Source: Oscarella lobularis
Lineage: Eukaryota; Porifera; Homoscleromorpha; Homosclerophorida; Oscarellidae
Direction of reading: 5' to 3'
NCBI RefSeq assembly: GCF_947507565.1
Contig: NC_089184.1
Coordinates: 1,364,001 to 1,428,000, forward strand
Length of the DNA stretch: 64,000 nucleotides
In this document: positions 25,140 through 35,354 of the stretch, piece by piece
How the letters are laid out: every line of letters starts with the position of its first letter
How positions within the stretch are numbered: the first letter of the stretch is position 1
Notes under the pieces: generated by a model
What the model was told of the DNA's origin: nothing
Database searches by the model: none
Seen by the model: only the letters and a program-made list of their open reading frames with translations
Translations under genes and position numbers: made by a program

Positions 25140-28100
25140 TTAATTAATTTTCTTGTTGGCGTATCCACTGTCCCCCGCACATGCAAGAGTGTGTCCAATA
25201 GCTGCCCCATACGTCGAACAAGGAAAGTTCCTGATTAGTTCCTGATTCTCGTACCATCGACAACCCAGAGCACCTAAACATTTGCTAATAGATAATAGGT
25301 TTGATGGCAGTGAGAAGCATGCAGCGCACCTTGAACACTTTCTCATTAGACCTGATTCGTCAGAGGCAATAAAAAGAAGATCCACGATATCTCGTACAAT
25401 CATTGCAGTATTTCGCGGTGGTTCAAAGCCTTTCGGCGTCTTTAGGCCTAAAGAGACACACATAGTTCGGATGTGAAAGACAAAGACTTCAAAGATACCT
25501 GACGACAAGAAGGGATCGTGAGACTTCAGAGCCATTGGATGCTGAAAGTGCCCGGGACTGCAATCGAACTCATATTCAACAGGTTGGCTCATGTTTCCAT
25601 ATCGTCCAACGGTGAATCCTACGGTACCAAAGCTCGATTACATCAAACTCGTCCCATTAGATGACACCTTTGGCGAGCATCAGATGAATTGAAGAATCTA
25701 AGTCGGGCGGTGCAGGAACCAAAGGAACAGTCGAATCTTAATAGAGACAAAAGTATCCTTTAGGCGTTGTCACCTAAAATCGAATGCCCGCCGCCTCTTA
25801 CCTATGTCTCCCGCAACGGGGTCTTGGTGAGAGCTTTCGCGCTGTCTCTCGTTCCACAGCTTTGTGACCTGTTTGAACAAAACCGACAAGCAGTCCATGG
25901 AAGCTGAGCAGATCGATCAATTAATTAATTAAGAGATGAAAAGGCAAAGCGAAGGCTGCTGAGCTTACATGGCACTCTCGTGAACCTCGGCGAACAGCGC
26001 GGCTGCAGCTCAACCCAAATCTGAACGATGACTAACAATTCGCGGAGAAGACCTAGAGACGCGGTCCTGACATAAAAGGGCGCCTGTAACGACAAAAAAA
26101 TACACAATCGCGCGGCTGCGATCTCGTATACAGAACGGAATTCTCACCTTCGAAAGAGCCAAGCCGTTTTTCTGTATTAGAGACGATGCCGTGTCCACTG
26201 TCCACTGAACAAGGTGACGGCAACACAAAAGAGCCTCTAGAAGAATAGGTCGGTATGCTATAGTCACAGAACGACGGTTAACAGGGACTCAGTTACCAGG
26301 GCTTGGCAGCATGGATTCGTGAAGATTAATGCCTTTTCTCACTTCTTCGAGATCGTCCCTTTTGTCATTCTTCAGACCTTTGCGCGCGAGCGAACATTTG
26401 AATTTTACTATCGTGATTTTTCGCGACTATAAAACTGTACCAGTTAGCTGCTCTTCCGGCCACTTTCCGCCAACGTTATCCAGCGGACCGACCAGCAAGG
26501 CTTTGATATAGGAGCCCAGCGCGTTCAGTGTCAACTGTGAATGCGCGAGAGAAGCAGCATCAAAGCCGTCAGCTGAGCACCTGAAGCAAAAAAGAAAAGA
26601 GAGTCGTCCTGTATAGGTAATTCACAAAGGGGACTCTCTACCTACCGCCCCAACATGTAGAGCATAGAAAGATATTGCAAACAATGCAGCTCCTGCTGAG
26701 ATTGCGACTGAGCAGTAAATGAGCATTCAAGCTGCCTCCAAATCTCTTCGAAAAGACCTAAATATAACCGGACAACGTAAGCCTTAAAAAAAGAAGTCAA
26801 TGTGACGTACAAACCTTCCATCTTTGGTGTAGCGCAAAACGAGACAAGGACGTCCCACCAGTCTCGACCGGAGACAAGACCGTATAATAGCAAACTCGTG
26901 AACTGCTTAGCCATGTGAACCGGACTTAACACGTCTGCAGAAGAAAAGACGATTACCAAACGTCGCCTGAGACGAGACCTAAATCGTTCCTCTCTCTGTC
27001 TCACCTTGCTTCAAACCAAGTGCCCTGGGACTGAGTCTGAACACGAGAAATTCTCCCGCATCGGTAACCGTAGCAACGCAGCAGCTACACGGCGACGTGG
27101 CCAGAGCGACAGCGCGATGCGAGACAGCCTTTCGCGCCCTCTTCGAAGCTAACGATAATACATATAGAAAAGGGATACGCTAAAGAGACTTTGCTCAATG
27201 TTTTGCCTGGTATGAGATAGTGACCATCTGTAGAAAGATTGGCTTCGTCTCTACGAGAGACATGGACGGAAGCAATCAACGAAAGATTTTTTCTACGAGA
27301 AGAACGACGTTAATTAATAAATATTTTCTTTTGCCTTTTGAGACATATTACCGATCCAAGCACAACAATTTTCCCGTGCAGAGAGACACGATCACCGCAC
27401 CGCGCATTCCTCCGCCGCTGCTCGACGACGAGTCGCTTCGAAGGGGAAGAGTGAGACCCGGTCGTCGAATGCCCATTGCCGCTTCGCTTCCCATTGCGTA
27501 CGCGACGTCGTCGGAAGTGGATCCGGCAACGGATGGGATGCCCGCGAGAGCGAGCTCCGCGACGGAGCCGTCGTCGATGCGATAGCTCGCCTGTTTGATC
27601 CAGTTGAAGTCGGACATGGAGGACGAGCTGCTCTCCCATATCTCAACGTTGTTATCTGTCATGACACCTATAGAAAACATTTACCGTGTGCACGAGTGCT
27701 AGTTTGCAAGAGAGGTATCCACTTGCCTGATACATTGATTATAACCGAGAGAGCGGAGTGCCACTGAAGACACAATTTATTGATTTCTAATAAATAGGTC
27801 ATTTTCAAATAGAGATTATTTTTAAAAAAAAACATAGCCACGTACTGCTCGGCAAGTGAATCGACGACGTGTCCGTCACGTTAAATTGCGAACATTTCTC
27901 AATTTTCATCGTACATTTATCTATAGAGTTTCAAAGTAGGCATTAACACAGGCAGAACCAATGTACATACCCTTTCCAACCACATCCAGTGTAACTTGAT
28001 AGACGCTTATAATGCAATCTTGATCAGCAACGGCCACAGAAATAAGTCCATCTTTAAATAGATATACCGTAGGAAGCGGAAGAGAGAAAGACGTTTTTAC

Positions 28101-29102
28101 CTGGAGTCACTAGCAAGTCGCCAGCGCACATCTCTTTCTCTTTCCAATGAGGAAGTTGCTCGGAGGCGACGAGTCGATCTGACGCGAGTAAGGCCACGTG
28201 AAGCTGCAAAACGAATAGGTTTGTCTACTCGTGGGGCTATTAATAATAAAATCACCTTTCCGCTCGCTGAAAGACCGATGAATCCGTCAGTCGACTGGCC
28301 CCAAACGCCGCGAAGAACCGGACGACTTTTCGCAATGGGAAACACCTTGCTCCACGACAGAGATACTTCACCGAGCACTTGAAATGTATGCTAGGGAAAA
28401 AAAACATACACACAGTGACAGTAGAATCAACTAACTGAATCCTTTGAAATTATTTGCTATGCACCTGAGGCCCTCTCTGAAGCCAGGATAACCCAACGAA
28501 TCTTTCGCAGTCCGATAGAGTCCAAATGGACTTCCAAACGTTCGCGAAGTTCTCCTGTGAGATTGCACAACGTTTTAGGCCCCAATGCATTCTTCTCCGT
28601 CTCTGACTTACGTCAGCTTGCCATATAGAACATTTTCCACGCGTGTCGACCCCGAGCAACTTCGTGCCGTCGTAGTTCCACAGCAATCGATACACAAGAC
28701 CGCCGGCGTCAAAACTGCCAAAATTAAAATTTAATATCGCTCGAAATTCAATTTCTCGCAATCATCTTACGTCGTCCTCTCCCACGGTCTCTCTGGATAA
28801 ACGATGTGAACGAGATGCGAGCCTCGTCTAGAAATTAAAATTTGTGTGTAGAATTCGTTTCTTTTTCGAACAGCTTTCGCTCCGGCGTTACTTTAGCGAC
28901 GACGATGGAGATTCTGATGACGCAAAAGCGATTGCATTTGTCGTTGACCACGCAATGCTGGCGCTCTCTTCGGGAAGAACGCTAGGCGAAGAAGAACGCG
29001 CGCGTGAAAAGCGGAACGACGGGTCGACTTGTCACAAAAAACTCACCATTCAATCAGTCGAGAGCAATCAATGCTCCACTTCGTGCGGAAAGCGGGAGTC
29101 AT
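25140..29102 (-). CDS. MED16: MED16, Mediator tail subunit (WD-repeat)
   Basis: MED16 is a tail-module subunit of the Mediator complex that relays activator signals to RNA polymerase II. The start MTPAFRTKWSIDCSRLIEW is followed by SIAWSTTNAIAFASSES and HLVHIVYPERPWERTT, the first WD blade. Other blades include LLWNYDGTKLLGVDTRGKCS-IWQAD (28640-28700) and GVWGQSTDGFIGLSASGKVI near 28290. The C-terminal half has YGLVSGRDWWDVLVSFCATP (26820-26890), matching human YCMVTGYDWWDIL, and SLGLLRELLVIVQIWVEL (26010-26060), matching SLGMLRELMVVIRIW. A terminal zinc-ribbon-like segment has GLMRKCSRC, then LGALGCRWYENQELIRNFPC, and ends GYANKKIN at 25140. More than fifteen small introns are needed and not all joins were verified. 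The start codon is 284 bp from that of the next receptor kinase on the other strand. Confidence 0.85.
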
Positions 29103-29386
29103 TCTTCTTGCGTTCTTCTTCTTGAAGCTTAGCGTGCTTTAGCCAAACCTGAGGCCGCAGCGAAGGAGGAGCTTATTTTAGCCCGGAGTTTACAGACTCC
29201 GCAAACCCGGAACAAAATCACGGTGTGACTTCCCAGAACCCGGCAGTAGATACGTAAATGGGTAAAAAAGCCGGGAGTGGGCGGGAAAAGTGCGATTCTA
29301 CGTAATCAAAACCCCCACCCAACCGTATCATTTACTCACTCCTACCTCATTGCTGCGACAGCTGCGTTTGCGTTCATTTTTTCCCT

Positions 29387-31779
29387 ATGCTTCGTCTGAG
29401 CGTCGTGCCACTTGCCTTGGCCATACTGGAAGCCACGTCAATGCAGCTTCCACCCTGCAGAGTCAACATTGCGTTGGACGAAGATGGATTGGATGTCCTA
29501 CCAGGTATCGCGAAAGACGTCCAGTCCACAGTATATGGCGATGTGATGCGCGCACGCGATCAGGTTTGCGACTCTTCGTCGGTGAAGTGCCTACGTACGG
29601 GGTTCGAGATGGAATAGAAACGCTCCTCTTTGGACGTTTTTTGGCTCTCATGAAAGGATTCGAAATCGGGCACGAATACACAAAACTTCCGTTTTTGATA
29701 TGGACAACCGATTCCAGATCATCGGTAAGATTGCCAAAGCTTACTTTCGATTTATTGTGTAATTTAATTATTTTCCAAGCTAAACTACAGTGTAACGGCA
29801 TCCAGCTCAGACTTGGCAGTTTCCTCACCTCCGAATCTTGGTTCTCAACCAAACAAAGGACTCTTATTCTTTTACAACGGATCAGACCCCAGTGAAAAAT
29901 ACATACCTAGTATTGAAATTATATAGCGCCTAAAGCCGTTTAGAATTCTTATTACAGATACTGAAATTATTGCGCCCTGTGATGGAATAGCTGGGCAAGT
30001 AGACTACCAATTGAGTTACTCCGTCACGGGCAGCAACTGCGTAGGTTATCGTCTGGAGCTTGACTTGAAGAAAATTTGCATAGGTAAAAATGAATGCGCC
30101 AGGCAAACTCTAGGTTGTAACGTATCGAGGGTTCTTACTAGACTGCAAGCTCCAAAACTCGTGTAGACCTATTCCGACAACAAATACAAGTCCGCCTACG
30201 TCAAATCCCTCTGTATCGAATTTCCCTACTGTCTTTTCTACTGCTTCAATTGAAACACCCACTGGGACGCCAACAGCATCATCATCCTCGTTTACAACAG
30301 CAACTAGCAATGGGCAAGTAACTGACGACGATAGAACAATGCTTCTTATCACTATTAGTGGCTCCATCGGCTTTCTGTTCCTATTGACTATCTTTCTCAT
30401 AATCATTATTGCTATGAGAAAAAGACAGAGTAGAAACAGAGAAGCAAAGTCTACCTTTACACTGCCGCAACCAAAAGAATCAAAGCAAGACCAATGGACA
30501 ATTGCACCAAGTAGCCTTCTCTTTCAAGAAAAGCTCGGAGAAGGGGCATTTGGGAACGTTTACAAGGCACTATTAAACACCTACGTTGATGGCGTGCCAT
30601 CCAAGACAACGGTGGCAGTCAAGTGCCTTAAAGGTGACATTCTCCCAGTATTAGATGTATTTTTATCGCAAACTATTTCCCACAGCATCAGCAGAAAAAG
30701 AGCAACTTACTATGATGCAGAAGGAAATTGGTGTCATGAAAGCAATGAAAGACGTGGAGGGCAATGAACCTCACCCGCATATTCTTCAGATGATTGGCCA
30801 CTACAGCGGAAACTGGCTCACAGAATCCGTCATGCTCGTGCTGGAAATCGCCGACTTGGGCAATCTTCTCAGCTATCTAAGAGCCAATAGGCCAAAGGTA
30901 ATCAGAGTCCCCGGCCACCATCAAAGCGAGGTGGGAAATCAGTTCTTTCGCAGGGCAACGATGATAGTGATGACGACGACGAGGACATCAACTCAAGTGA
31001 AACAAAGAACTACAGAGATCAGAAAGGATCGGTCAGTAGCACTGTCAGCGTAGATAGTCACTTTCCTGGACCAGAAGATTTCGCGCTGGAATGCCTCCAA
31101 ATTGCTGAGAATATTGCTTCAGGAATGGTCAGCACTTCCATATAGAGCTAAAATAATAAAAAACAAATCTGTTTTTGACTATAGGCTTGGATGGAAGCGA
31201 ACCGCTTTGTTCACCGCGATTTAGCCGCCCGAAACGTGCTGCTGACGCGGAAAGACGATCGAAAAATCGCCAAAATATCTGACTTCGGCATGGGCCGCGA
31301 GGTGTATGAGTCCGGAATGTACAAATGGCAGAAAGGTCAGCGTGTGCCCGTCAAATGGTGGTCCCCCGAATCATTGGAATTATACGAGTGCACAACTAAA
31401 GGCGACGTGTAAGACCCCAGTCAAAAACAGTACAATACCAAAACCCGGGCTCATTTCATTTAGGTGGTCATACGGTGTTGTTCTGTGGGAAATGGCCACG
31501 CTCGGACGATGTCCCTACCCTGGTATTGCCCTCGTGGAGCTCTTACCGAAACTCAAGGATGGCTACCGATTGCCTAAGCCGGAGTCCTGCTCTGATGAAG
31601 CGTACGTGACGCAAACTTGCTTCGCGTAGAAGAATTCTACTTTTTCTTTCAGGTACGCACTAATGAGTTCTTGCTGGAAGTACTGCCCCCAAAAGAGGCC
31701 AAAATTCAGAGAACTGCTTTGTCAACTGCAAGAAATGATGAGCTCGGAGAGAAATTATCTTCCCGTTCTGTGTACCTGA
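29387..31779 (+). CDS. Receptor tyrosine kinase with split (kinase-insert) catalytic domain
   Basis: The first exon starts MLRLSVVPLALAILEATSMQ, a signal peptide. A short ectodomain with few cysteines follows, then a Pro/Ser/Thr-rich stalk (TNTSPPTSNPSVSNFPTVFS) and a transmembrane helix (LLITISGSIGFLFLLTIFLI, about 30340-30410). The kinase has LGEGAFGNVYKA, TTVAVKCLK, then NLLSYLRANRPK, an acidic insert of about 40 residues (DSDDDDEDINSSETKN), then FVHRDLAARNVLL, KISDFGMGREVYES, VPVKWWSPESLELY and GDVWSYGVVLWEMATLG. The last exon gives YALMSSCWKYCPQKRPKFRE and stops at 31777-31779. The insert position is that of FGFR/PDGFR/RET-type kinases, and all catalytic residues are present. The ectodomain has no domain I recognise. 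The activation-loop Tyr residues (EVYESGMYKW) are positioned for autophosphorylation. Confidence 0.85.
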
Positions 31780-32223
31780 TTGGTGCCATCGAGAAGAAAA
31801 CTGTGTACACCTACCCTAAGCTTAGATTGAGACTTTAGACTATGCCAAAATTCACCAGCAGCGAATGTCTATTAACACCATTTAGTTTGTACAAGCACAG
31901 CAGGTTCTACCTGAGGATTTTGCAAGCAATATGCCAGACTTCTATCTCTATCTACAAGTACTGTCATCTTACCACACAAACGAGCGTCAGCCGTCAGGAA
32001 TCTTTTCTTTGGCCCAGCCTGGCCGATAACCCCGTAAAAACAGCAGGAGTGCTTGGCAAACAGATTCCATCCTGCAGATGTCGCATTTCGTCAAGAGCCT
32101 AAAGAGTCAGTGTTAAACTAAAACGAACGAGATTCCACGGTAGCCGTACTGCGTTGATTGTGGTAATGCTGTCGGACAAAGAAAGACTAAACGAGCTAGA
32201 ACAAACAGTATCACTTGCTATTC
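31780..32223. other. Intergenic interval between RTK and GRAM-domain gene
   Basis: About 440 bp between two convergent 3' ends. I see no gene. It probably holds the two 3' UTRs. Confidence 0.4.
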
Positions 32224-33550
32224 TCATTGCTTAGAGAGCACCAACCTGAGTCTTGATCTCACCGGATCAAAACTACACATTCCCTTTAGAGGAAAGTATC
32301 GAGCCACAAGAGGATCAATAGCTGACATTTGACAGGCCAGAAGGAACGTCGAAGCCGTAAAACAAAATAGACTACCAAAGACAAACAAATCCGTCAACTC
32401 CCATCAAGATCGCATTACGCCAACTTACACCAAAAGAGCGATGAACGTGAATAAGGTAGACTGAGACGCACTGAATCTCTTCGTGAGCGAAGAGGGAAAC
32501 TGCAGCAGTCCTACGTAGATAAAAAGATAGAAAAACATACGCTTTAGCATTGACTGCTGAAGTATACCAGTGCAAGACAGTTGAAGAAAATCCTGCAGCC
32601 GACTAAATAAAGTGAGATCGCTATCACTCTTTTCACTCTCTATCTCTGGCTCTTTCTGCTCAGATGAAGGTTTTTCCGGCTCTTTCGGCTCGGGTTCTTC
32701 AGAGACTTCTGAGGAATGTCCAGTGTCTACAATAGGCTCTTCTTCTTTGACATCAGAAAATGTTGAAACGGTTGACGATGATGACAACGAAGTTCGTTCG
32801 TCTTGCTGATTTTCTTTATCAGTCTCAATGCCAACAAATTCCTTCTGATCAGACACGATAAAATCTTTCTGGAAGACGCGATTCTTTTCCGCAGGCGTCT
32901 GCGGATGATAATGACGTCGTTTTCGTTGTCGAAGCTGCTCAATCGTCAATGGCTGCGCAAGAAAAAAATTATTAATAGCACCGGAGACCACTCGAGCAAA
33001 AAGCAATGACGCACTTTTCCGTTGATGACGGCACGCCAAATGCAAAACAAAAGACGGTGGGTTTCATTTCGACGCAGAAACGAAGAGAAATGATACTATA
33101 CGTAAGCGTAACTTTAAATAGCCACTGTAGAAGACGATACTACACGAACCTGAACGCCGTTCTTCATTTCAATGCCTATAGCATTTGGAAATATACGAGC
33201 AGTCATTTCCTGCCTCAGACAGGCAATTTGAGAGCAATCGATGGTCACCTACACGCAATACCACGTCTATAAAACGAGACAACTACCGTACGCGTCATCG
33301 GAAACCTTCTTTTCTATTCCGAGAATGTTCGCGTGGAAGCAAAAATATCTCGGAGTGACGTACAGTCGGCCGGAAATCAGAATTTCCTTTTTCAAAGCAC
33401 AACCAAACGCTGCAGGTGCGATAAACCGGAAACTGACGACATCGAACTATTTTCGAAGCCAACAATCTTACAGTCAAAGACGTCTTCGCCATCCGGCAAG
33501 GCCGGAAAGTGACGAAGCAGAGTCTCCGAAGATGGCTTCCTATTTAGCAT
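32224..33550 (-). CDS. GRAM-domain membrane protein (GRAMD family)
   Basis: The first visible exon MLNRKPSSETLLRHFPALPD matches the GRAM-domain entry motif (FHxLFPxxPxxE). Following exons give CALKKEILISGRLYVTPRYF, then FCFHANILGIEKK, VTIDCSQIACLRQEMTARIF, PNAIGIEMKNGVQ and YHFSSFLRRNET, the complete GRAM/PH-like lipid-binding fold. A linker rich in Glu/Pro/Ser (EEPEPKEPEKPSSEQKEPEI) leads to C-terminal hydrophobic segments (MFFYLFIYVGLLQF; STLFTFIALLVLFCFTASTF). No StART/VASt domain is visible, so it resembles the shorter GRAMD2/GRAMD3 class acting at ER-plasma membrane contacts. The exon holding the start is preceded by a good acceptor (cttcccgtag), so an upstream exon may exist. The C-terminal end at 32224 assumes read-through of a possible donor at gtgaga. 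Confidence 0.75.
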
Positions 33551-34581
33551 TGCCTACGGGAAGAAACCGGATCCCAAAGGTCAAATAATTCGATTCCTAG
33601 ACGGGACCGAGCGGGGGAAGCGATTAATCGGCGGTGTTCCCCTTTTTCCGAACGATACGCGACCGTGAAGCGACCGAACGACCGGCGCGCGTTTAGCGCG
33701 TCGTCGCAGGTGCCGCGCCTCCGCCGCGACGATGGGGTGTGAGAGCGGATGCTGAACGACGATACGAGCCGGCGGCGGCGAAGGGATAGAGACGTCTCGC
33801 GCGTTCTCTGCGCCGACTTCTCCACGAAGCGCGAGTCGAGGGTTCGATCGGGCGCGTAGGGGGAAGAGCGGGGACATGCGATCTGTCACGCCACCGTCTC
33901 GAGACTTCCGGGAGGGGAAAAAAGTTCGCGTCGAATGAGGAAAGGAAAAGACAAAAAACCCACGAGCTATTCGCTTCCGAACCGAAGACCCGGGGTAGAG
34001 TTCTGAATGAAGCGAAAGCGTCGCGGTGCGAACGAACCGGTTTTCTCCAGCCGATCGGCCGCTTTCTTTCCCGTTTCGCCAGCGCGGGCGTGTTGGCGAT
34101 TGCGCGCGGCGTCGATCGGTCGTCTCGAGTGTTGCAAAAGGGACTTTATTTCGGGAGCTATCGACTCCCCTCACGCGAGACGCACAAATGGTGAGCGATT
34201 GATTGTTGACGCCAACGCCAAAGCGAACGATGATCAGGTGATGACGGATGGGGGCGGAGCGACTACGAATTCTTTTTTTTCTGGGGCGTGTACAGCCTAA
34301 CCTAACCTAACCTAAAGGTGCGCGGGGTCGTCTTACTCACCTCTAACGCTTGAAGAGAATTTCTTGCCGCGCCCTCGCATTTATCTGCTAACGATTCGCC
34401 GAGCGATCTAGACCACCGTCACCTCTGTGAATCGAATTCGATGCGTTCGATTGATTGGCTAACTTCTCTTTGTCGCCTCGACGCCCGCTCATCGATCGTT
34501 TTTCGACAGCGCTTAGCGAGATTCGCGAGAGAGGAGAGAACGTTGGGCTTTGGCGTGCGCTAGCACTTCCTAGATGTCGTC
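33551..34581. promoter_or_regulatory. GC- and CpG-rich divergent spacer, GRAMD/THYN1
   Basis: About 1 kb between the two divergent start codons is unusually CpG-rich (33600-34150). It has open frames on both strands that show no domain or family match and are attributable to composition. An upstream non-coding exon of the GRAM gene may lie here. Four tandem cctaa units sit at 34296-34315. Confidence 0.4.
34296..34315. repeat. (CCTAA)4 interstitial telomere-like repeat
   Basis: Four exact cctaa units (TTAGG on the minus strand) precede THYN1. A shorter echo, cctaacctaa, follows the THYN1 stop at 35228-35237. Confidence 0.9.
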
Positions 34582-35222
34582 ATGAAGCGGCGACGAGATG
34601 GGAGTTCAGACACGGCGGCGAAAAAGCTTGAGGGCTCTCGTTTTTGGCTGTTCAAATCCGAGCCAGAAAGTCGTCTTGTTAACGGAATTGACGTTAAATT
34701 CGGCGTCGACGATTTGGAAAAAGAACCGGAGCAAACAGCGTGCTGGGACGGAGTCCGAAATTACCAAGCTCGAAATTTTATGCGCGATCAAATGCGCGTC
34801 GGCGACTTGGGATTTTTCTATCACAGCAACTGCAAGCGACCGGGAATTGCTGGAATTGTTGAAATCGTGAAATCCGGGTGTGCCTAAATCAAAACTATCC
34901 TCACACGTGACCAAAATTAAAAGTGGGTTCTTGTAGGTACGTTGATCACACGCAATTTGATCGTCATGATCCTCACTATGATCCAAAGAGCTCTCGTGTC
35001 GATCCTCGCTGGTACATGGTCGATGTGAAGCTCGTGCGACGAACGAGACGTTTTATTTCGCTGAAAGAATTGAAGGAACTGCATCAAGCGCACAGTCGGT
35101 CTGGTGGTCCTTTGAAACGACTCGCGTTGTTCACAACAGCTCGGCTCTCTGTGCAACCAGTCACTAGGGAAGAGTTTGACTTCATAACAACGACACTAGA
35201 GAAGGAGAAAGAGAAAGGATAG
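34582..35222 (+). CDS. THYN1: THYN1 (Thy28), EVE-domain protein
   Basis: Two exons encode a complete EVE-domain protein, a PUA-like fold thought to bind modified nucleic acid. Exon 1 (34582-34877) begins MKRRRDGSSDTAAKKLEGSR with a basic nuclear-localisation-like start, then FWLFKSEPESR, ACWDGVRNYQARNFMRDQMR and VGDLGFFYHSNCKRPGIAGI. Exon 2 (34937-35222) gives YVDHTQFDRHDPHYDPKSSR, then VDPRWYMVDVKLVRR and LALFTTARLSVQPVTREEFD with a stop at 35220-35222. The joined SGYVDHTQF matches human THYN1, and length is normal. The FWLFKSEP and WDGVRNYQAR motifs form the ligand pocket in the family. It is convergent with STRA6-like gene A, 84 bp apart. Confidence 0.96.
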
Positions 35223-35306
35223 AAAGCCTAACCTAAAATGTGACTGTTTAGTTTTGCTGTACGCGTTTCGTTTTTTTTTCCTGTTCCATATAAATGACTC
35301 ATCTCT

Positions 35307-35322
35307 TTACGTGACTTCTCCA

Positions 35323-35354
<32 letters not shown>

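Noticed and set aside
32169-32240. Short plus-strand frame MLSDKERLNELEQTVSLAI
   Set aside because: It looks coiled-coil-like but is only about 24 codons, has no splice partners, and lies in the 3' region of two convergent genes. Chance cannot be excluded.
33581-34174. Long minus-strand open frame of about 200 residues in the GRAMD/THYN1 spacer
   Set aside because: The composition is CpG-rich and Arg/Ser-rich in several overlapping frames on both strands, with no domain or exon structure. It is more likely promoter or 5' UTR sequence.
34007-34300. Plus-strand frame MKRKRRGANEPVFSSRS as a THYN1 upstream gene
   Set aside because: It overlaps the same CpG-rich spacer, matches nothing recognisable, and THYN1 has its own complete start at 34582.
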